A stretch of DNA of 64,000 bases from Hevea brasiliensis. Taxonomy: Eukaryota; Streptophyta; Magnoliopsida; Malpighiales; Euphorbiaceae. The stretch is taken from assembly GCF_030052815.1 (NCBI RefSeq), contig NC_079509.1, positions 44,758,750 through 44,822,749 of the forward strand, written 5' to 3'. The translations under genes and the position numbers were made by a program. Under the pieces are notes generated by a model. That model saw only the letters and a program-made list of their open reading frames with translations. It was not told where the DNA came from and ran no database searches. Every line of letters begins with the position of its first letter. The first letter of the stretch is position 1. Shown here piece by piece: positions 13,101 to 25,215 of the stretch.

Positions 13101-13693
13101 CTTCACTGATCTTTTTGTACAGGTATTTATTTATACCCTTGTAGTTATTTGATTTAAATATTGTAATATCATATATATTAATGTAATGTTGAGCAGTTGT
13201 ACAGTAAATTGTAATATTGTTATCTGGATTTTTTTTTTTTTGTAAATTAAGATCTGTCTATGTAAATTAAATTTTAAATGCAATGTGAATGAATTTATGA
13301 AGTATTTTGAGATGACAAAATTTTGGTTGAGTTGTGGAATTGAATAAAATTGTGTTGACTTGAGTTGAATTGGGTTGGCAGTTGTGCAAAGAAGTATTGA
13401 AAGTGTTTTTATAGGTTTTTGAAGAACTGTTTTCTCAAAATACAGTCGGTACTCTGCCAAAATTTTTTCAAAATTTATGGACAAATAAAAATGGACAAAA
13501 ATTTTTACTAGTTTTTAAACTTCAATTAAATGTTTTTAATTCCTACTAAAATGCTCACCACTTCCAAGAAGGAAGAAAATGGTTTTAAAATCCCTTGTAG
13601 GATACTTAATGAGTTATCGATAGGTGAAATTCGGTAGTCCATTAGGTATTCTACGGGATCATATTATGCCTTACAGAGGGATAAGGTATGACA
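10164..13693 (+). repeat. Array LTR2 (complete, 3,530 bp)
   Basis: Runs from TGTAACACCCCTATTGG to GGATAAGGTATGACA, between the unit 1 polypurine tract and the unit 2 primer site. It shares with LTR3 the variants ATTCTGGTGACC and GTCTGGACAAG not found in LTR1 or LTR4, so these two are each other's closest copies. It carries the uninterrupted GAGCTACTAATTG site at 13082. Confidence 0.92.
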
Positions 13694-13701
13694 TGTTTTA
13701 G

Positions 13702-13713
13702 TGGTATCAGAGC
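13702..13713 (+). other. Primer binding site, unit 2 (tRNA-iMet)
   Basis: TGGTATCAGAGC lies 8 bases after the end of LTR2. Confidence 0.9.
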
Positions 13714-13882
13714 ATGGTTTTGCAATGAATTTTCACTATGTATGTGAATATTTCTTTGATAACTACAACTGCTCAAGTGTCTTTAATTGATATATATGAC
13801 ATATTTACATCATGAATATGCACTAATGGAGGTCAACCTACTTGTGTTTGATCTCAGGAAGTAAAAATTTTTGAGAAATGGA

Positions 13883-15158
13883 ATGGAAGAGGGAGATCAT
13901 TCTGTAGAGCAATCTATCGAGGCTGAGGTCCAAGAGGAAGCCTCAGCACTCTAGAACGTGAGTGGGTCAGCCACTCCAGCTTCTACTCCAGCATCGCAAT
14001 TTTCTGCTCAGTTTGCACAGTAGATGGCTGTGTTTTTCCAACAAATGACGGGAAATGTGCCACCTCAAGCTCAGATGCAAGCACCTGTAGCACAATCACT
14101 GCCCTCGGCTCGGCAATTTGGGGCCACCAAGTTTAAGGGTACTGTGGATCTACTGGAGGCAGAACAGTGGTTAGAGAGAATGGAACAGGTTTTCAGAAAG
14201 TTATAGTGTGTAGAAGAGCTAAAGTTCGAGTACTCTGTTCCTCTATTACAAGGGGATGTATATGAATGGTGGAAGACCATCCCCCACTGCCTGGTTGAGC
14301 CACCTGTGTTGACCTGGTCAAACTTTTTAAGGGAGTTTCGACAGAAGTGGTCCCTAATGCTTATGTGGATATGAAGTTACAAGAATTCTTGAGCTTGAAG
14401 TAAGGGGGCAGAACAATAGCAGAGTATGAGTGGGATTTCTCTCTACTAAGCCACTATGCCGGATGTTTGGTCACCACCCCCAGAGACCGATGTAAGAGGT
14501 TTGAGGCTGGGTTAAGGCCTAGCTTGAGAATGCAAGTGGTAGGGTTCCGACACCAGAATTTTTTTGAATTGATTTCATAAGCCCTAGAACTAGAAAGGAT
14601 AGAATCAGAAGGGGCAGTGAAAAAGAGTACAGAAGAGAAAGAGAAAACAAAGAAAGCTACTGGTCAAACTACAAAAGTAGTTTGAGGAAGAGAAAACATT
14701 TTAGAGGATCTAGCTCATGCGAATCGGGTAGAGGTAGATCTTCTGGATAAAAACCGCCCCGATCCGATCGGCAAACTCAGCTGACACACAGAAATACGCT
14801 GTCGGATTAACTTTATGAGACTTGTGGTAAATAACATAGTGGAGTATGTTATAAAGCTATAAGAGCATGTTTTAATTGTGGAGGGACTGGTCATTTTGTT
14901 AAGGATTGCATAGGCCCACGCCGTTATGGATCATTTACCATGTCAGAAGGATCAGCCCAAGTTTCTACCCCAAAGTGTTCACCAACAATTGGTAGAGGCA
15001 GAGGTAGGGGTAGTACACTTGGAACTCTACGTATTGTGAATCAGCCAGGACAAGGTGATGCTCCAGCTAGAGTATACACTATACGATAGAGGGACGAGGA
15101 TGAGACTTCTAACATTGTGGCTGGTATTTTCTCAATTCTTAATTAAGATATGTATATG
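13883..15158 (+). pseudogene. gag: Array unit 2 gag plus protease stub
   Basis: Second copy of the gag-only coding region, more decayed than unit 1. An ATG at 13883 opens the same N-terminus, but stops occur within 25 codons. The largest open stretch is 14024-14206 (60 codons: FKGTVDLLE, WLERMEQVF). It is followed by a TAG where unit 1 has Gln, and a one-base loss near 14348. The knuckle region (CFNC-GGTGH-FVKDC) lies at about 14870-14915 and the RGRGRG linker near 14998-15015. The coding remnant stops at the same point as unit 1 (near 15158). Confidence 0.8.
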
Positions 15159-15980
15159 TATAAAAATCAATTTTGATGTGTTAGTGATTAGTCTTTTAGG
15201 ATAAGAATTACAACAATAAGCATGATTGGAATTAATTTTGGAAAAGTTTCTAGTAAGAGACATCTCCTAGACTACAATAAACTATAAAGTTAATTAGTAA
15301 GCCTAATTAAGTAAGGCAAGAGGACCTAAATTAAGTTATAGTAATATAGTTATCTTAGATACAGGTAAGGGTATTACGGCTGATAGATGTAAGTGGGTAC
15401 CATAATCAAAATAAGTTTAAGATATTAGTGGATTTGAAAGAAATAAGATTGAGGAATAAAATAATTTAAGTTAAGTTATGGAAAGGAAAAAAAAAAGAGA
15501 GAAAAGATTACAAAGGAAAATAATTGCTAAAGGAAAATAATTGCTAAAGCAACAGTAAGAAAAGATTATGATTGTACAAACAAATTAAACGTTACATGAG
15601 ACTGTTAGAAGTCTTACACAAACACAAAGGAATGAAGATTATAAAATTATGTAAAAAGGAGAAAGACTAAGTTCTCATTATCTAGGATCATGCGAGGTCC
15701 TAGAAAAAAGGAAGTGGATTCGTTAGCACATAGATTTGTTTACGCTTAGAATTGAAATGAATTCAAAATTAACTTATGACAGAAGCTCATAAAGAACTTG
15801 GTACACGAGGTGAGTAATCGATATGTAAATATTATTTGTTAAAGTGCTACAGACCATCATTCCGACGATGAGGCTACATGGAAATGTGAGAAAAAAATGA
15901 GAAAATAACACATATGACTAATTGAGGACAGATAGTGGGCAGAATTTCGAGGATGAAATTTCAATTAAGGGGGGGAGAAC
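15159..15980 (+). other. Unit 2 non-coding tail and polypurine tract
   Basis: Homologous to 9384-10163. It has a local tandem duplication of about 20 bp (AAAGGAAAATAATTGCT, 15519-15550) absent from units 1 and 3, and ends in the polypurine tract AAGGGGGGGAGAAC (15967-15980). Confidence 0.7.
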
Positions 15981-17591
15981 TGTAACACCCCTATTGGCAT
16001 AGCCTGGTATATTTTACTATTCTGGTGACCGGTGTCAGTCTGGACAAGTAAGAGAAGTAGAACTATGTCTAAGACACCTAGTTAAGCTCTGAATGCAAAT
16101 AATTAGTAATTGCCAAATAGTTAAGTATAAAGAAGAAAAACAAAGCATAAAAAGTTAAATGAGCCGGGAGTCACAACGACGGGTGACCTTCTCGGGAAGG
16201 ACTGCGAGGTCTATTTACACTCAAATTTTGACTATAAAATGTGACGTCGCGATCCTTAGGACTATTGTGAACATAGTGAAAAAGAGAAAATCACGAAAAA
16301 GAATTGTTAAGCAGGTCAAATAATTAGGTTAGAGATCCAGAAGAAATATTAAATTATTTACAAACCGGGTCGAACTGGCGAGGGATAATTTGGTCAATTG
16401 ACCCCTAAAGCTGACTCCTGATCTAACTGTCTAATAAAATTAGAGAAAAGAAAATTTTGGGATCAAGAATTAAATTAAAGAACTAAAGAAAAATAAATGA
16501 AAAAACAAAAAAGAAAAAAGTTGAAAAAGTGAAAAAGTTTATTACATCATGCATGACATCATGCATGATGCAATAAACTTAATAATTAAAAATTTAAAAT
16601 TTATTGGATAATTGTGAATTAAATTAGATTAAAAACACATAAAAAGAAAAGAAAAAAAAAGGTTTTATGCTGTCTTCTTCCCTCACCCAAACCGTCTCTC
16701 TCTCTCCTAATGCTCCCTCTCAAAATCCTCCATGAAAGCTCATTTTTGAGCTTGAAGAAACAAAAATTTAGCCATAGAAATTGCAAGTTCCATAATTAAA
16801 CCTTGTTTGGGCAACTAGAAAGGAAGATTGATCAAGAAAGTTTGAAAGAAAAGTGAAGGAATTGGGTGGTTGAATTTCAAAGAGAAGGTTAGTAAGCTAA
16901 ACTTTGAATTTCTAGTTGAATTATTGTGTTTATAGTTGAATAAACCTAGAAATATATTTAAAATGAAAATAAAACATCTTTGGAGGACTATGTGCGCTTT
17001 TTGCCAGCCATAGATTTTTGAGAATTTGATGTGTTTTGATTGAATTAAAAGTGTATGTAAGCTTAAATGAGTGTGTAGGTAATGTGTATACATTTTAATT
17101 TCAAAAATTAAGTCAAGTAGCAAAGTTAGGGTTTTGGACCTAGGGTTTGGGAGACAAAATTTTGAGAATTGGTCAAATGGTATGTTTGACCTTGTTTGAG
17201 CTGAAAAATGGTCATATGTGACCAATTGTGGTATGTTGGAAGTGTGGGAATCAAGTGGAGATTCGGATTGGATATGGTCATTTTGCAAGCAGCATGACCA
17301 AGGTCCCTTTTAGGGACCAAAACTGAAAATTTACCAACCCAATTAGTGTGAGGCCAATTGGGAATGAAACTAGACACAAAATGACACATTTTTCATTGAG
17401 GAGTTATGCCCAGAAAGTGACCATAGCATAGTGAACAAATTGGCCAAATCCGGAATTGGGTGTTCTGCCCTATACAAAAATGACTAAATAAACAATGTTT
17501 GTTCATTTCTCCATAACTTGGGCTAGGCAGGTCCAAATGATCTGAAATTTTACCAGTAAAAAGCTGAGATATAGACCTACAACTTTTATGA
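15981..17591 (+). repeat. Array LTR3, truncated and fused to gag
   Basis: Starts TGTAACACCCCTATTGGC and follows LTR2 closely to ACAACTTTTATGAA (17579-17592). There it jumps into gag sequence (TCACATAGTGGAG) matching 9057 in unit 1. About 1.9 kb of LTR, the primer site and the first ~1.1 kb of internal sequence are missing. LTR and gag share AA at the junction, a 2-bp microhomology. Confidence 0.88.
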
Positions 17592-17919
17592 ATCACATAG
17601 TGGAGTATGTTATAGAGCTATAAGAGCATGTTTTGATTGTGGAGGGACTGGTCATTTTGTTAAGGATTGCGTAAGTCCACACCGTTATGGATCATTTACC
17701 ATGTCAGAAGGATCAGCCCAAGTTTCTACCCCAAAGTGTTCACCAGCAGTTGGTAGAGGCAGAGGTAGGGGTAGTACACCTGGAACTCAGAGTATTATGA
17801 ATCAGCCAGGACAAAGTGATGCTCCAGCTAGAGTATACACTATGCGACAGAGGGACGAGGATGAGACTTCTAACATTGTGGCTGGTATTTTCTCAATTCT
17901 TAATTAAGATATGTATATG
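17592..17919 (+). pseudogene. gag: Array unit 3 gag C-terminus (5'-truncated)
   Basis: Only the end of gag remains: CYRAIRACFDC-GGTGH-FVKDC zinc knuckle, then an unbroken frame through an RGRGRG linker and TMRQRDEDET to the TAA at 17905, the same end as in units 1 and 2. From the knuckle (about 17608) to 17907 the frame is open, making this the best preserved copy of this part, but it has no start and no gag core. The following GATATGTATATG matches the protease-proximal codons of unit 1. Confidence 0.8.
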
Positions 17920-18742
17920 TATAAAAATCAATTTTGATGTGTTAGTGATTAATCTTTTAGGATAAGAATTACGATAATAAGCGTGATTAGAATTAATTTT
18001 GGAAAAGTTTCTAGTGAGAGACATCTCCTAGACTATAATAAACTATAAATTTAATTAGTAAGCCTAATTAAGTAAGGCAAGAGGACCTAAAAGTAAGTTA
18101 TAGTAATATAGTAATCTTAGATGCGGGTAAGGGTATTACGGCTGATAGATGTCAGTGGGTACCATAATCAAAATAAGTTTAAGATATTAGTGGATTTGAA
18201 AGAAATGAGATTAAGGAACAAAGTAATTAAAGTTAAGTTATGGAATAAAATAAAATAAAATAAAAAAAGAGAAGAGATTACAAAGGAAAATAATTGCTAA
18301 AGCAACAGTAAGAAAAGATTATGATTGTACAAACAAATTAAACGTTACATGAGATTGTTAGAAGTCTTACACTGACTCAAAGGAATGAAGATTATAAGAT
18401 TATGTAAAAAGGAGAAAGACTAAGTTCTCATTATCTAGGATCATGTGAGGTCCTAGAAAAAAAAAAAAAAAAAAGTGGATCCATTAGCACACAGATTTGC
18501 TTACCCCTAGAATTGAAATGAATTCAAAATTAACTTATGACAGAAGCTCATAAGGAACTTGGTACACGAGGTGAGTAATCGATATGTAAATATTATTTGT
18601 TAAAGTGCTACAGACCATCATTTCGATGATGAGGCTACATGGAAATATGAGAAAAAAAATGAGAAAATAACACATATGACTAATTGAGGACAGATAGTGG
18701 GCAGAATTTCGAGGATGAAATTTCTTTTAAGGGGGGGAGAAT
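17920..18742 (+). other. Unit 3 non-coding tail and polypurine tract
   Basis: Homologous to 9384-10163, with an expanded A-run at 18458-18474 and TAAAA repeats near 18245. It ends AAGGGGGGGAGAAT (18729-18742) before LTR4. No coding similarity seen. Confidence 0.7.
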
Positions 18743-21700
18743 TGTAACACCCCTATTGGCATAGCCTGGTATATTTTACTATTCCGGTGACCGGTGTCGG
18801 TCTGGACAAGTAAGAGAAGTAGAACTACGTCTAAGACACCTAGTTAAGCCCTGAACACAAATAATTAGTAATTTCCAAATAGTTAAGTATAAAGAAGAAA
18901 AACAAAGCATAAAAAGTTAAACGAGCCGGGAGTCACAGTGATGGGTGACCTTCTCGGGAATGACTACGAGGTCAATTTAAACTCAAATTTCGAACCATAA
19001 AATGTGACACCACGGTCCTTAGGACTATTATGAACACAGTGGAAAAAAGAAAATCACGAAAAAGAATTGTTAAGCAGGTCAAATAATTAGGTCAGGGATC
19101 CAGAAGAAATATTGAATTATTTACAAACCGGGTTGAACTAGCTAGGGGTAATTTGGTCAATTGACCCCTAGAGCTGACTCCTGACCAAACTGTCCAATAA
19201 TATTGGAGAAAAGAAAATTTTGGAATCAAGAATTAAATTAAAGAACTAAAGAAAAATAAATGAAAAAGGAAAAAAGAAAAAAGTTAAAAAAGTGAAAAAG
19301 TTTATTACATCATGCATGACATCATGCATGATGCAATAAACTTAATAATTTAAAATTTAAAATTTATTGGATAATTATGAATTAAATTAGATTAAAAACA
19401 CATAAAAAGAAAAGAAAAAAAAAGGTTTTATGTTGTCTTCTTCCCTCACCCAAACTGTCTCTCTCTCTCCCAAGCTCCCTCTCAAAATCCTCCACGAAAG
19501 CTCAATTTTTAGCTTGAAGAAACCAAAATTTAGCCATAAAAATTGCAGGTTCCATAATTAAACCTTGTTTGGGCAACTAGAAAGGAAGATTGATCAAGAA
19601 AGTTTGAAAGAAAAGTGAAGGAATTGGGTGGTTGAATTTCAAAGAGAAGGTTAGTAAGCTAAACTTTGAATTTCTAGTTGAATTATTGTGTTTATAGTTG
19701 AATAAACCTAGAAATATATTTAAAATGAAAAGAAAACATCTTTGAAGGACTATGTATGATTTTGACAAGCCATAGATTTATGAGAATATTATGTGTTTTG
19801 ATTGAATTAAAAGTGTATGTAAGCTTAAATGAGTGTGTAGGTAATGTGTATACATTTCGATTTCAAGAATTAAGTCAAATAGCAAAATTAAGGTTTTGGA
19901 CCTAGGGTTTGGAAGACAAAATTTTGAGAATTGGTCAAATGGTGTTTTTGACCTGGTTTGAGCTGAAAATTAGTCATATATGACCAATTGTGGTATGTTG
20001 GAATTGTGGGAATCAAGTGGAGATTGGGATTGGATATGGTCATTATGCAGGCAGCATGACGAAGGTCACTTTCAGGGACTCAAACTGAAAATTTACCAAT
20101 CCAATTGGTGTAAGGACAATTGGGAATGAAACTAGGCACAAAATGACACATTTTTCATTTAGGAATTATACCCAGTAAGTGACCATAGCATAGTGAACAA
20201 ATTGGCCAAATCCGGAATTGAGTGTTCTGCCCTGTACAAAAATAGCCAAATAAACAGTATTTATTCATTTAGCCATAACTTGGGCTAGGTAGGTCCAAAT
20301 GACCTCAACTTTTACCAGTAAAAAGATGAGATATATACCTACAACGTTCATGAAGAACACAAACCCAAATTATGCCCTTAACTAAGTCATTTAGCCACCA
20401 AAAATTAGTGACCTAAAACTGCCAGAACCAGTTTTGGTGCCAGAAAATCTGGGTTAGGCTAATCCGGCCAGCTATATTCAAATGGCTATAACTTGAGCTA
20501 CAAAACTTCAAATGGAGTGATTCATAAAGGGAAATAAAGTTAAGACAATAAGGAACAACTTCTATGAAGAAAACTTAGCCAAATTCTAACAGCAACATGA
20601 CCAATGGAATAGTGTAAAATAGGTCACCAAAACTAAAAATTTAAAAGTTTGCCTAAAAGACTTAAGTTTTGAGAAAATGACCAAAACCAACAAGTTAGGT
20701 AACCAAAAATGTAGTATGTGGGTATAATTAGATTTCCCATACCTATTAAGCATAAGAAAGTCAATATTTTGACTTGAATAGTATCATGAATAGTAACCTC
20801 AACATGAAAATTTTCAAGAATATAAGCTTAAGCATATTGGAGCTATAATTGAACATATATAAATTAATTAATGGAATTATTATGAGATAAGATACTGAAA
20901 CACTATAAATTTCGTGTTTTAGCTAAAAAAGACCTGGAAAATGATAGGGCAAACTGAGTCAAGGCCTAGAGGCGACTCACATCAAGTTTGTGCGCAACAA
21001 ACTTAAAATTATTTGTTTCTACTTGACAATTCTTGAAATAAATGTTATGAATAATTTTGATTATTATGGCTTTGAAAATATTATTTGAAAAATAGTGTGT
21101 TGCCTACTTTATAAATAAAAAGTTTGGAATGAAATATGATTTGTGAATTATATGAAATGTTTGAATAACTTGATTTAAATAATTTTTTTTTATTCACACT
21201 TGACATGGCAATATCACTATGTTCCTCCTACATTTATGGGATGAGTTTGACTATATTCCTCCCTCTTTGGCTTTTTAGCCAGGAGGTGAGTTTGGATGAG
21301 TACTCATTAGCTAGCTAGCCATCTCCCTCATTGATTTCGATCAATGGGGTGAGTTTGCCTTGTAGTGGTGTACAACACGACATGTTTGGAAATTTTGTGT
21401 CATGGCTTAAGTTGTGTTATTGATTGGCAACACTATAATTATCAAATTGTTTGATCAAATTTGCGTTATATTAAGCTTTGAAAATTTTGATTTGCTATAA
21501 ATGTGATTTGAAAATTTATGAAATGTGATTGTGAGATTTTTGAATTATAAATTGTCCATAAATGTTTTATATTACGCATTTTGTATTTTATTGTGCACCA
21601 CTGAGTATTTTTATACTCAGTGATAGCTTTCTTTGCTGTCGCAGATATAGACATAGAAAAAGTAGTAGAGTGAGCTCCTGATTTTTAAGACTTCACTAAT

Positions 21701-22287
21701 CTTTTTGTACGGGTATTTATTTATACCCTTGTAGTTATTTGATGTAAATATTGTAATATCATATGTATTAATGTAATATTGAGCAGTTGTACAGTAAATT
21801 GTAATATGATTATTTGGATTTTCTTTTGTAAATTAAGATCTGTATATGTATATGTAAATTAAATTTTAAATGCAATGTGAATAAATTTATGAAGTATTTT
21901 GAGATGACAAAATTTTTGGTTGAGTTGTGGAATTGAATTAAATTGTGTTGACTTGAGTTGAATTGGGTTGGGAGTTGTGGAAACAAGTACTGAAAGTGTT
22001 TTTATAGGTTTTTGAAGAACTGTTTTTATAGGTTTTTGAAGAACTTTTTTTTCAAAATACAGACGGCACTCTGCCAAAATTTTTCCAATTAAAAATTTTT
22101 ACTAGTTTTGAAACCTCAATTAAATGTTTTTTATTCCTACTAAAATGCTCACCACTTCCAAGAAGTAAGAAAATGGTTTTAAAATCCCTTGTAGGGTACT
22201 TAATGAGTTATCGGTAGGCGAAGTTCGGTAGTTCATTAGGTATTCTATGGGATTATGTTATACCTTATAGAGGGGTAAGGTGTGACA
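18743..22287 (+). repeat. Array LTR4 (complete, 3,545 bp)
   Basis: Runs from TGTAACACCCCTATTGGC to GGTAAGGTGTGACA, followed directly by A1 LTR sequence and no primer site, so it is the terminal 3' LTR. It has a small tandem duplication (TGTTTTTATAGGTTTTTGAAG, 22004-22043) absent from the other LTRs. Confidence 0.92.
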
Positions 22288-22339
22288 GCACAGACCCGTA
22301 TAGCCTTCTTCCAGACAAAAGCCAGAGAGCCAATGGAGA

Positions 22340-22562
22340 AACAAAAGTACACGGGTCGTGTAATTGGACCCGTGTAAGTCTTTGCAGGGCACAAGCTTGA
22401 AGAACTTTCTGAGAACAAAAGTACATGACCCGTGTAACCAGGCCTGTGTAGTCAACACAGAGTCGTGTAAGTCTCTGTGCCAATGCAAGACTCCACAATT
22501 CCACTCCATTAAGTTACACAGCCCTGGGTCATGTAATGACACACGGGCCGTGTACCTTGCAG
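22340..22562. repeat. Dispersed ACACGGGYCGTGTA palindromes in the A1 LTR
   Basis: Degenerate copies are TACACGGGTCGTGTAA (22348), GGACCCGTGTAAG (22366), TACATGACCCGTGTAA (22422), GAGTCGTGTAAG (22461) and CACACGGGCCGTGTACC (22542). Another lies left of the array near 1228. They are partly self-complementary and upstream of the TATA box. Confidence 0.6.
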
Positions 22563-22662
22563 CAGCCAGTTTTCAAACCTGAATTCTCGCTCTTGTTTAC
22601 ACATTCAAATCAGACTCCTAAGGCTTTTGGGACTCAAAATGACCTAACCCTAGAATAGCTAT

Positions 22663-22670
22663 TATAAATA
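22663..22670 (+). promoter_or_regulatory. TATA box of the A1 LTR
   Basis: TATAAATA, preceded by CTAGAATAGCTAT and followed by a purine-rich start-like region, about 960 bp before the LTR end. A good match in a plausible position; promoter activity not shown. Confidence 0.5.
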
Positions 22671-23643
22671 GAAAGAGAAAACATCCAAATAGGGGAGGAT
22701 CCTTTGATAGCATTTTTTTTAGGAGTTTTAAAGAGACTCACATTTTGCACTCTCCCAGCTGTCTTGAGGAGAAGAATATCAGTATCAAGGGGAGTTTTCC
22801 AACCGAAGTTCCACAAGATCAAAGCTGCAAACTCTCTTCAGTTCCTACATTCTATCTCCTTAAATAGATTTTTATTATTTTATTTCTTCTATATGATTTC
22901 TTTTTACTGTCTTTACCTTTTTATCATGATGTTTGCTGAACTCATGAGTGAGTAGTTTTTATATTCTGGAATTGGGAGAGTAATGCTTGTAATCATTGTT
23001 ATAGATAAATATTAAGTTTTATTTATTGGATTTGAGATTTATTCTTTGATTTAATTTCTTGTGATCTTAATGCATGCTATGTGCTAGTACCCACTAAGTA
23101 TTGATTATAGATATTAATTGAAGGACTGAAAAGTGAAGATTAATATTAGAAAATCAAGATCTTAAACCTAGGAATTCTGACCTAGACATAGGCTGATACC
23201 TTTGTAGAATTTCAAAATTAGTCAAAAACCTTAAGGGATTTTAATTAATTTGATCGCCACGAAAGTCGGGTTTAAGTTAATTAGAATACACCCCAGGTGC
23301 CTTGAGAGAGGACTTAGGATACCTTAGGACTGATTTCCATCAAGGTAAACGACTCTCAAAACCAGTAAATAAACAAGATAACATCCATAGCAAGATTCAG
23401 GTGTGAAATCTTAATTCTGGAATTGTTCCAAAATATATTATTTCATTTTAAGTTTATCATTTTAGTGTTTAAAATAGACAACTCCCATTCTTTCATTGTT
23501 GGATAGCCTAAACAGTCAAAATTACTATGTAGATCGGTACTTACTAATCAAATTCCTCATGGGAACGATACTTTACTCATCACTTTATTACTTGTTAGCG
23601 ATCCGTGTACTTGTGGTGGTTATAAAACTAGCAAACAAGTTTT

Positions 23644-23661
23644 TGGCACTGTTGCCGAGGA
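23644..23661 (+). other. A1 primer binding site (tRNA-Asp type)
   Basis: TGGCACTGTTGCCGAGGA is a decayed form of the TGGCGCCGTTGCCGGGGA site of Athila-type elements. It lies 11 bases after the LTR end (23632). Confidence 0.7.
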
Positions 23662-23784
23662 TCTTTGGCTTTTGTAATATAAAGCGATAGGCAATTTAGC
23701 TGATTTAGGCAATTATATTTATTATCTAATTTTGTTTGATTTGTTTTATTTCTTTTCTTTTCTCTCAGGTGCCCGATCTGGTAT

Positions 23785-25131
23785 ATGACCAGAACAAAGC
23801 CAGAAGAAGAAATTTTAGACTGTGATCCGGAGATAGACAGAACTCTGAGAGCCATCAGGAGGGAAAGTAAACATCAAGAGAATGATCAAGAAGATCCTGA
23901 AATTCCAACCATGGCCAATAATAATGATAGACTAAGACTCTTGAGTGACTACAGAGCTCCATCTATCCAAGGATTTCAGCCCAGTGTCACTAGACCCACA
24001 GTGGAAGCGAACAACTTTGAATTAAAACCAGCATGGCTTCAAATGTTTCATTAAACCCAGTTTGTGGGTTCACCAACAGAAGATCCACATTATCACCTCT
24101 AGTGCTTTCTTGCCCTTTGTGACACATTTAAGATGAATGGAGTGTCTGATCAAGCCATAAGACTCAAAGCATTTCCATTCTCCCTTCGAGACAGAGCAAG
24201 GAAGTGGTTACTTTCTCAACCAGTTGGAACGCTCACCACTTGGGAAAACCTCTCATAAGCTTTTCTACCAAGGTATTTTCCACCTGCAAAGACTGCAAAA
24301 CTGAGACTTAAGCTCAAAATCTTCAGACAAAAGGAAGGTGAATCACTCTATGACACATGGGAAAGGTATAAAGACCTGCAGAGGGAATGTCCACACCATG
24401 TCATAGAGGATTCGCTACTAGTGCAAAATTTCTATAATGCGTTACTACCCTTTACAAGGAGCACAGTTGATTCAGCTACAGAAGGTGACTTAATGGAGAA
24501 AACAGTGACACAAGCACTTGAACTTCTAGAAAGAGTTGCATACCATAATTATGAGTGGTCAAATGAAAGAAGAAATGCAAAGAGAATAGTAGGAGTCCTG
24601 GAAGTGGACGCCCTAAGCATGATAAATGCTCAATTTTATCAGCTTACAAGGAGGCTTGATAAAATGTAAGCCAATGTAGTAAGGATGAATAGTCAACATG
24701 AGGACAGCTATGGAGGAGGATATTCATAATATAACAGCTTTAATGAACCCTCTATAGAACATATGAACTATGTGAATAATGGAGGAAACTTCAACCAGAG
24801 AGAGCCCATCAATCCATATTCAAACACTTATAACCCTGGATGGAGGAACCACCCAAATTTCTCATGGTCCAATCAACAGAACTAGCCAATAAACAAGCAA
24901 CAGGGGTACAAACCGCCAACACCCCCTGGATTTCAGAACAGAGGCCAAAACTTTGCACAGCCCCCACCGCCTCCACAACCTCAACAACCTGAACAGAAGA
25001 TGACTATGGAATCCATGATGGAAGGGTTTCTAGCAGCTCAACAACAACAAAATGAATTGATTAAACAACTAACTTCCAGAATGGACCAACTTGCTACCCA
25101 TAATAAGATGCTAAAGAATCAAATTGCTTAG
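23785..25131 (+). pseudogene. gag: A1 gag (Athila-like)
   Basis: The start ATG at 23785 follows a pyrimidine-rich leader and CAGGTGCCCG. The frame runs 89 codons to a TAA (24052). Further stops occur at 24256 and 24667, but similarity continues in the same frame. The segment FPFSLRDRARKWL near 24180, LPRYFPP near 24264 and the FRQKEGESLYDTWERYK block near 24322 are the hallmark of plant retrotransposon gag, and 24421-24669 is open. The C-terminal part (24700-25130) is the Asn/Tyr/Pro/Gln-rich tail, with a Pro-Pro-Gln stretch. Three nonsense codons make it inactive. A0 at 1-718 is a minus-strand relative. Confidence 0.85.
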
Positions 25132-25215
25132 CAAGCAAGTTTTTCAAATAAGGCTGTTGGTAAACTGCCTAGTCAACTAGAGATAAACCCAAGGGAGCAT
25201 TGTAAGGTAGTTACA

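Larger units (their letters stand above)
1255..22287 (+). mobile_element. Tandem array of gag-only, non-autonomous Ty3/gypsy units
   Basis: The order is LTR1 (1255-7915, containing a solo LTR), internal 1 (7916-10163), LTR2 (10164-13693), internal 2 (13694-15980), LTR3 truncated (15981-17591), internal 3 partial (17592-18742), LTR4 (18743-22287). Complete LTRs are about 3.53-3.55 kb, start TGTAACAC and end in TGACA. Units 1 and 2 have a tRNA-iMet primer site, and each unit has a G7 polypurine tract. Each internal region is only about 2.2 kb and codes for gag up to the start of protease. RT, RNase H and integrase are absent. Such head-to-tail LTR sharing is what unequal recombination between LTRs gives. 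Lack of a matching 5-bp duplication at the outer ends (CCACT/GCACA) fits recombination or decay. Confidence 0.85.
22288..23632 (+). mobile_element. A1: right part of Athila-like 5' LTR
   Basis: Begins directly after the array and runs to ...AAACTAGCA before the primer region. It contains a cluster of ACACGGG-CGTGTA motifs, a TATA box (22663-22670) and pyrimidine-rich sequence. With 1075-1254 it gives an LTR of roughly 1.5 kb, usual for Athila-type elements. No protein-coding similarity; open frames at 22258-22542 are chance. Confidence 0.65.

Noticed and set aside
16815..17288. 157-codon open frame on the minus strand of LTR3
   Set aside because: It is low-complexity, AT-rich and antisense within the LTR. 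Sister LTRs break it, so it is not a gene.
22258..22582. Overlapping open frames on both strands in the A1 LTR
   Set aside because: They arise from the GC-richer ACACGGG repeats, overlap each other on both strands and resemble no protein.
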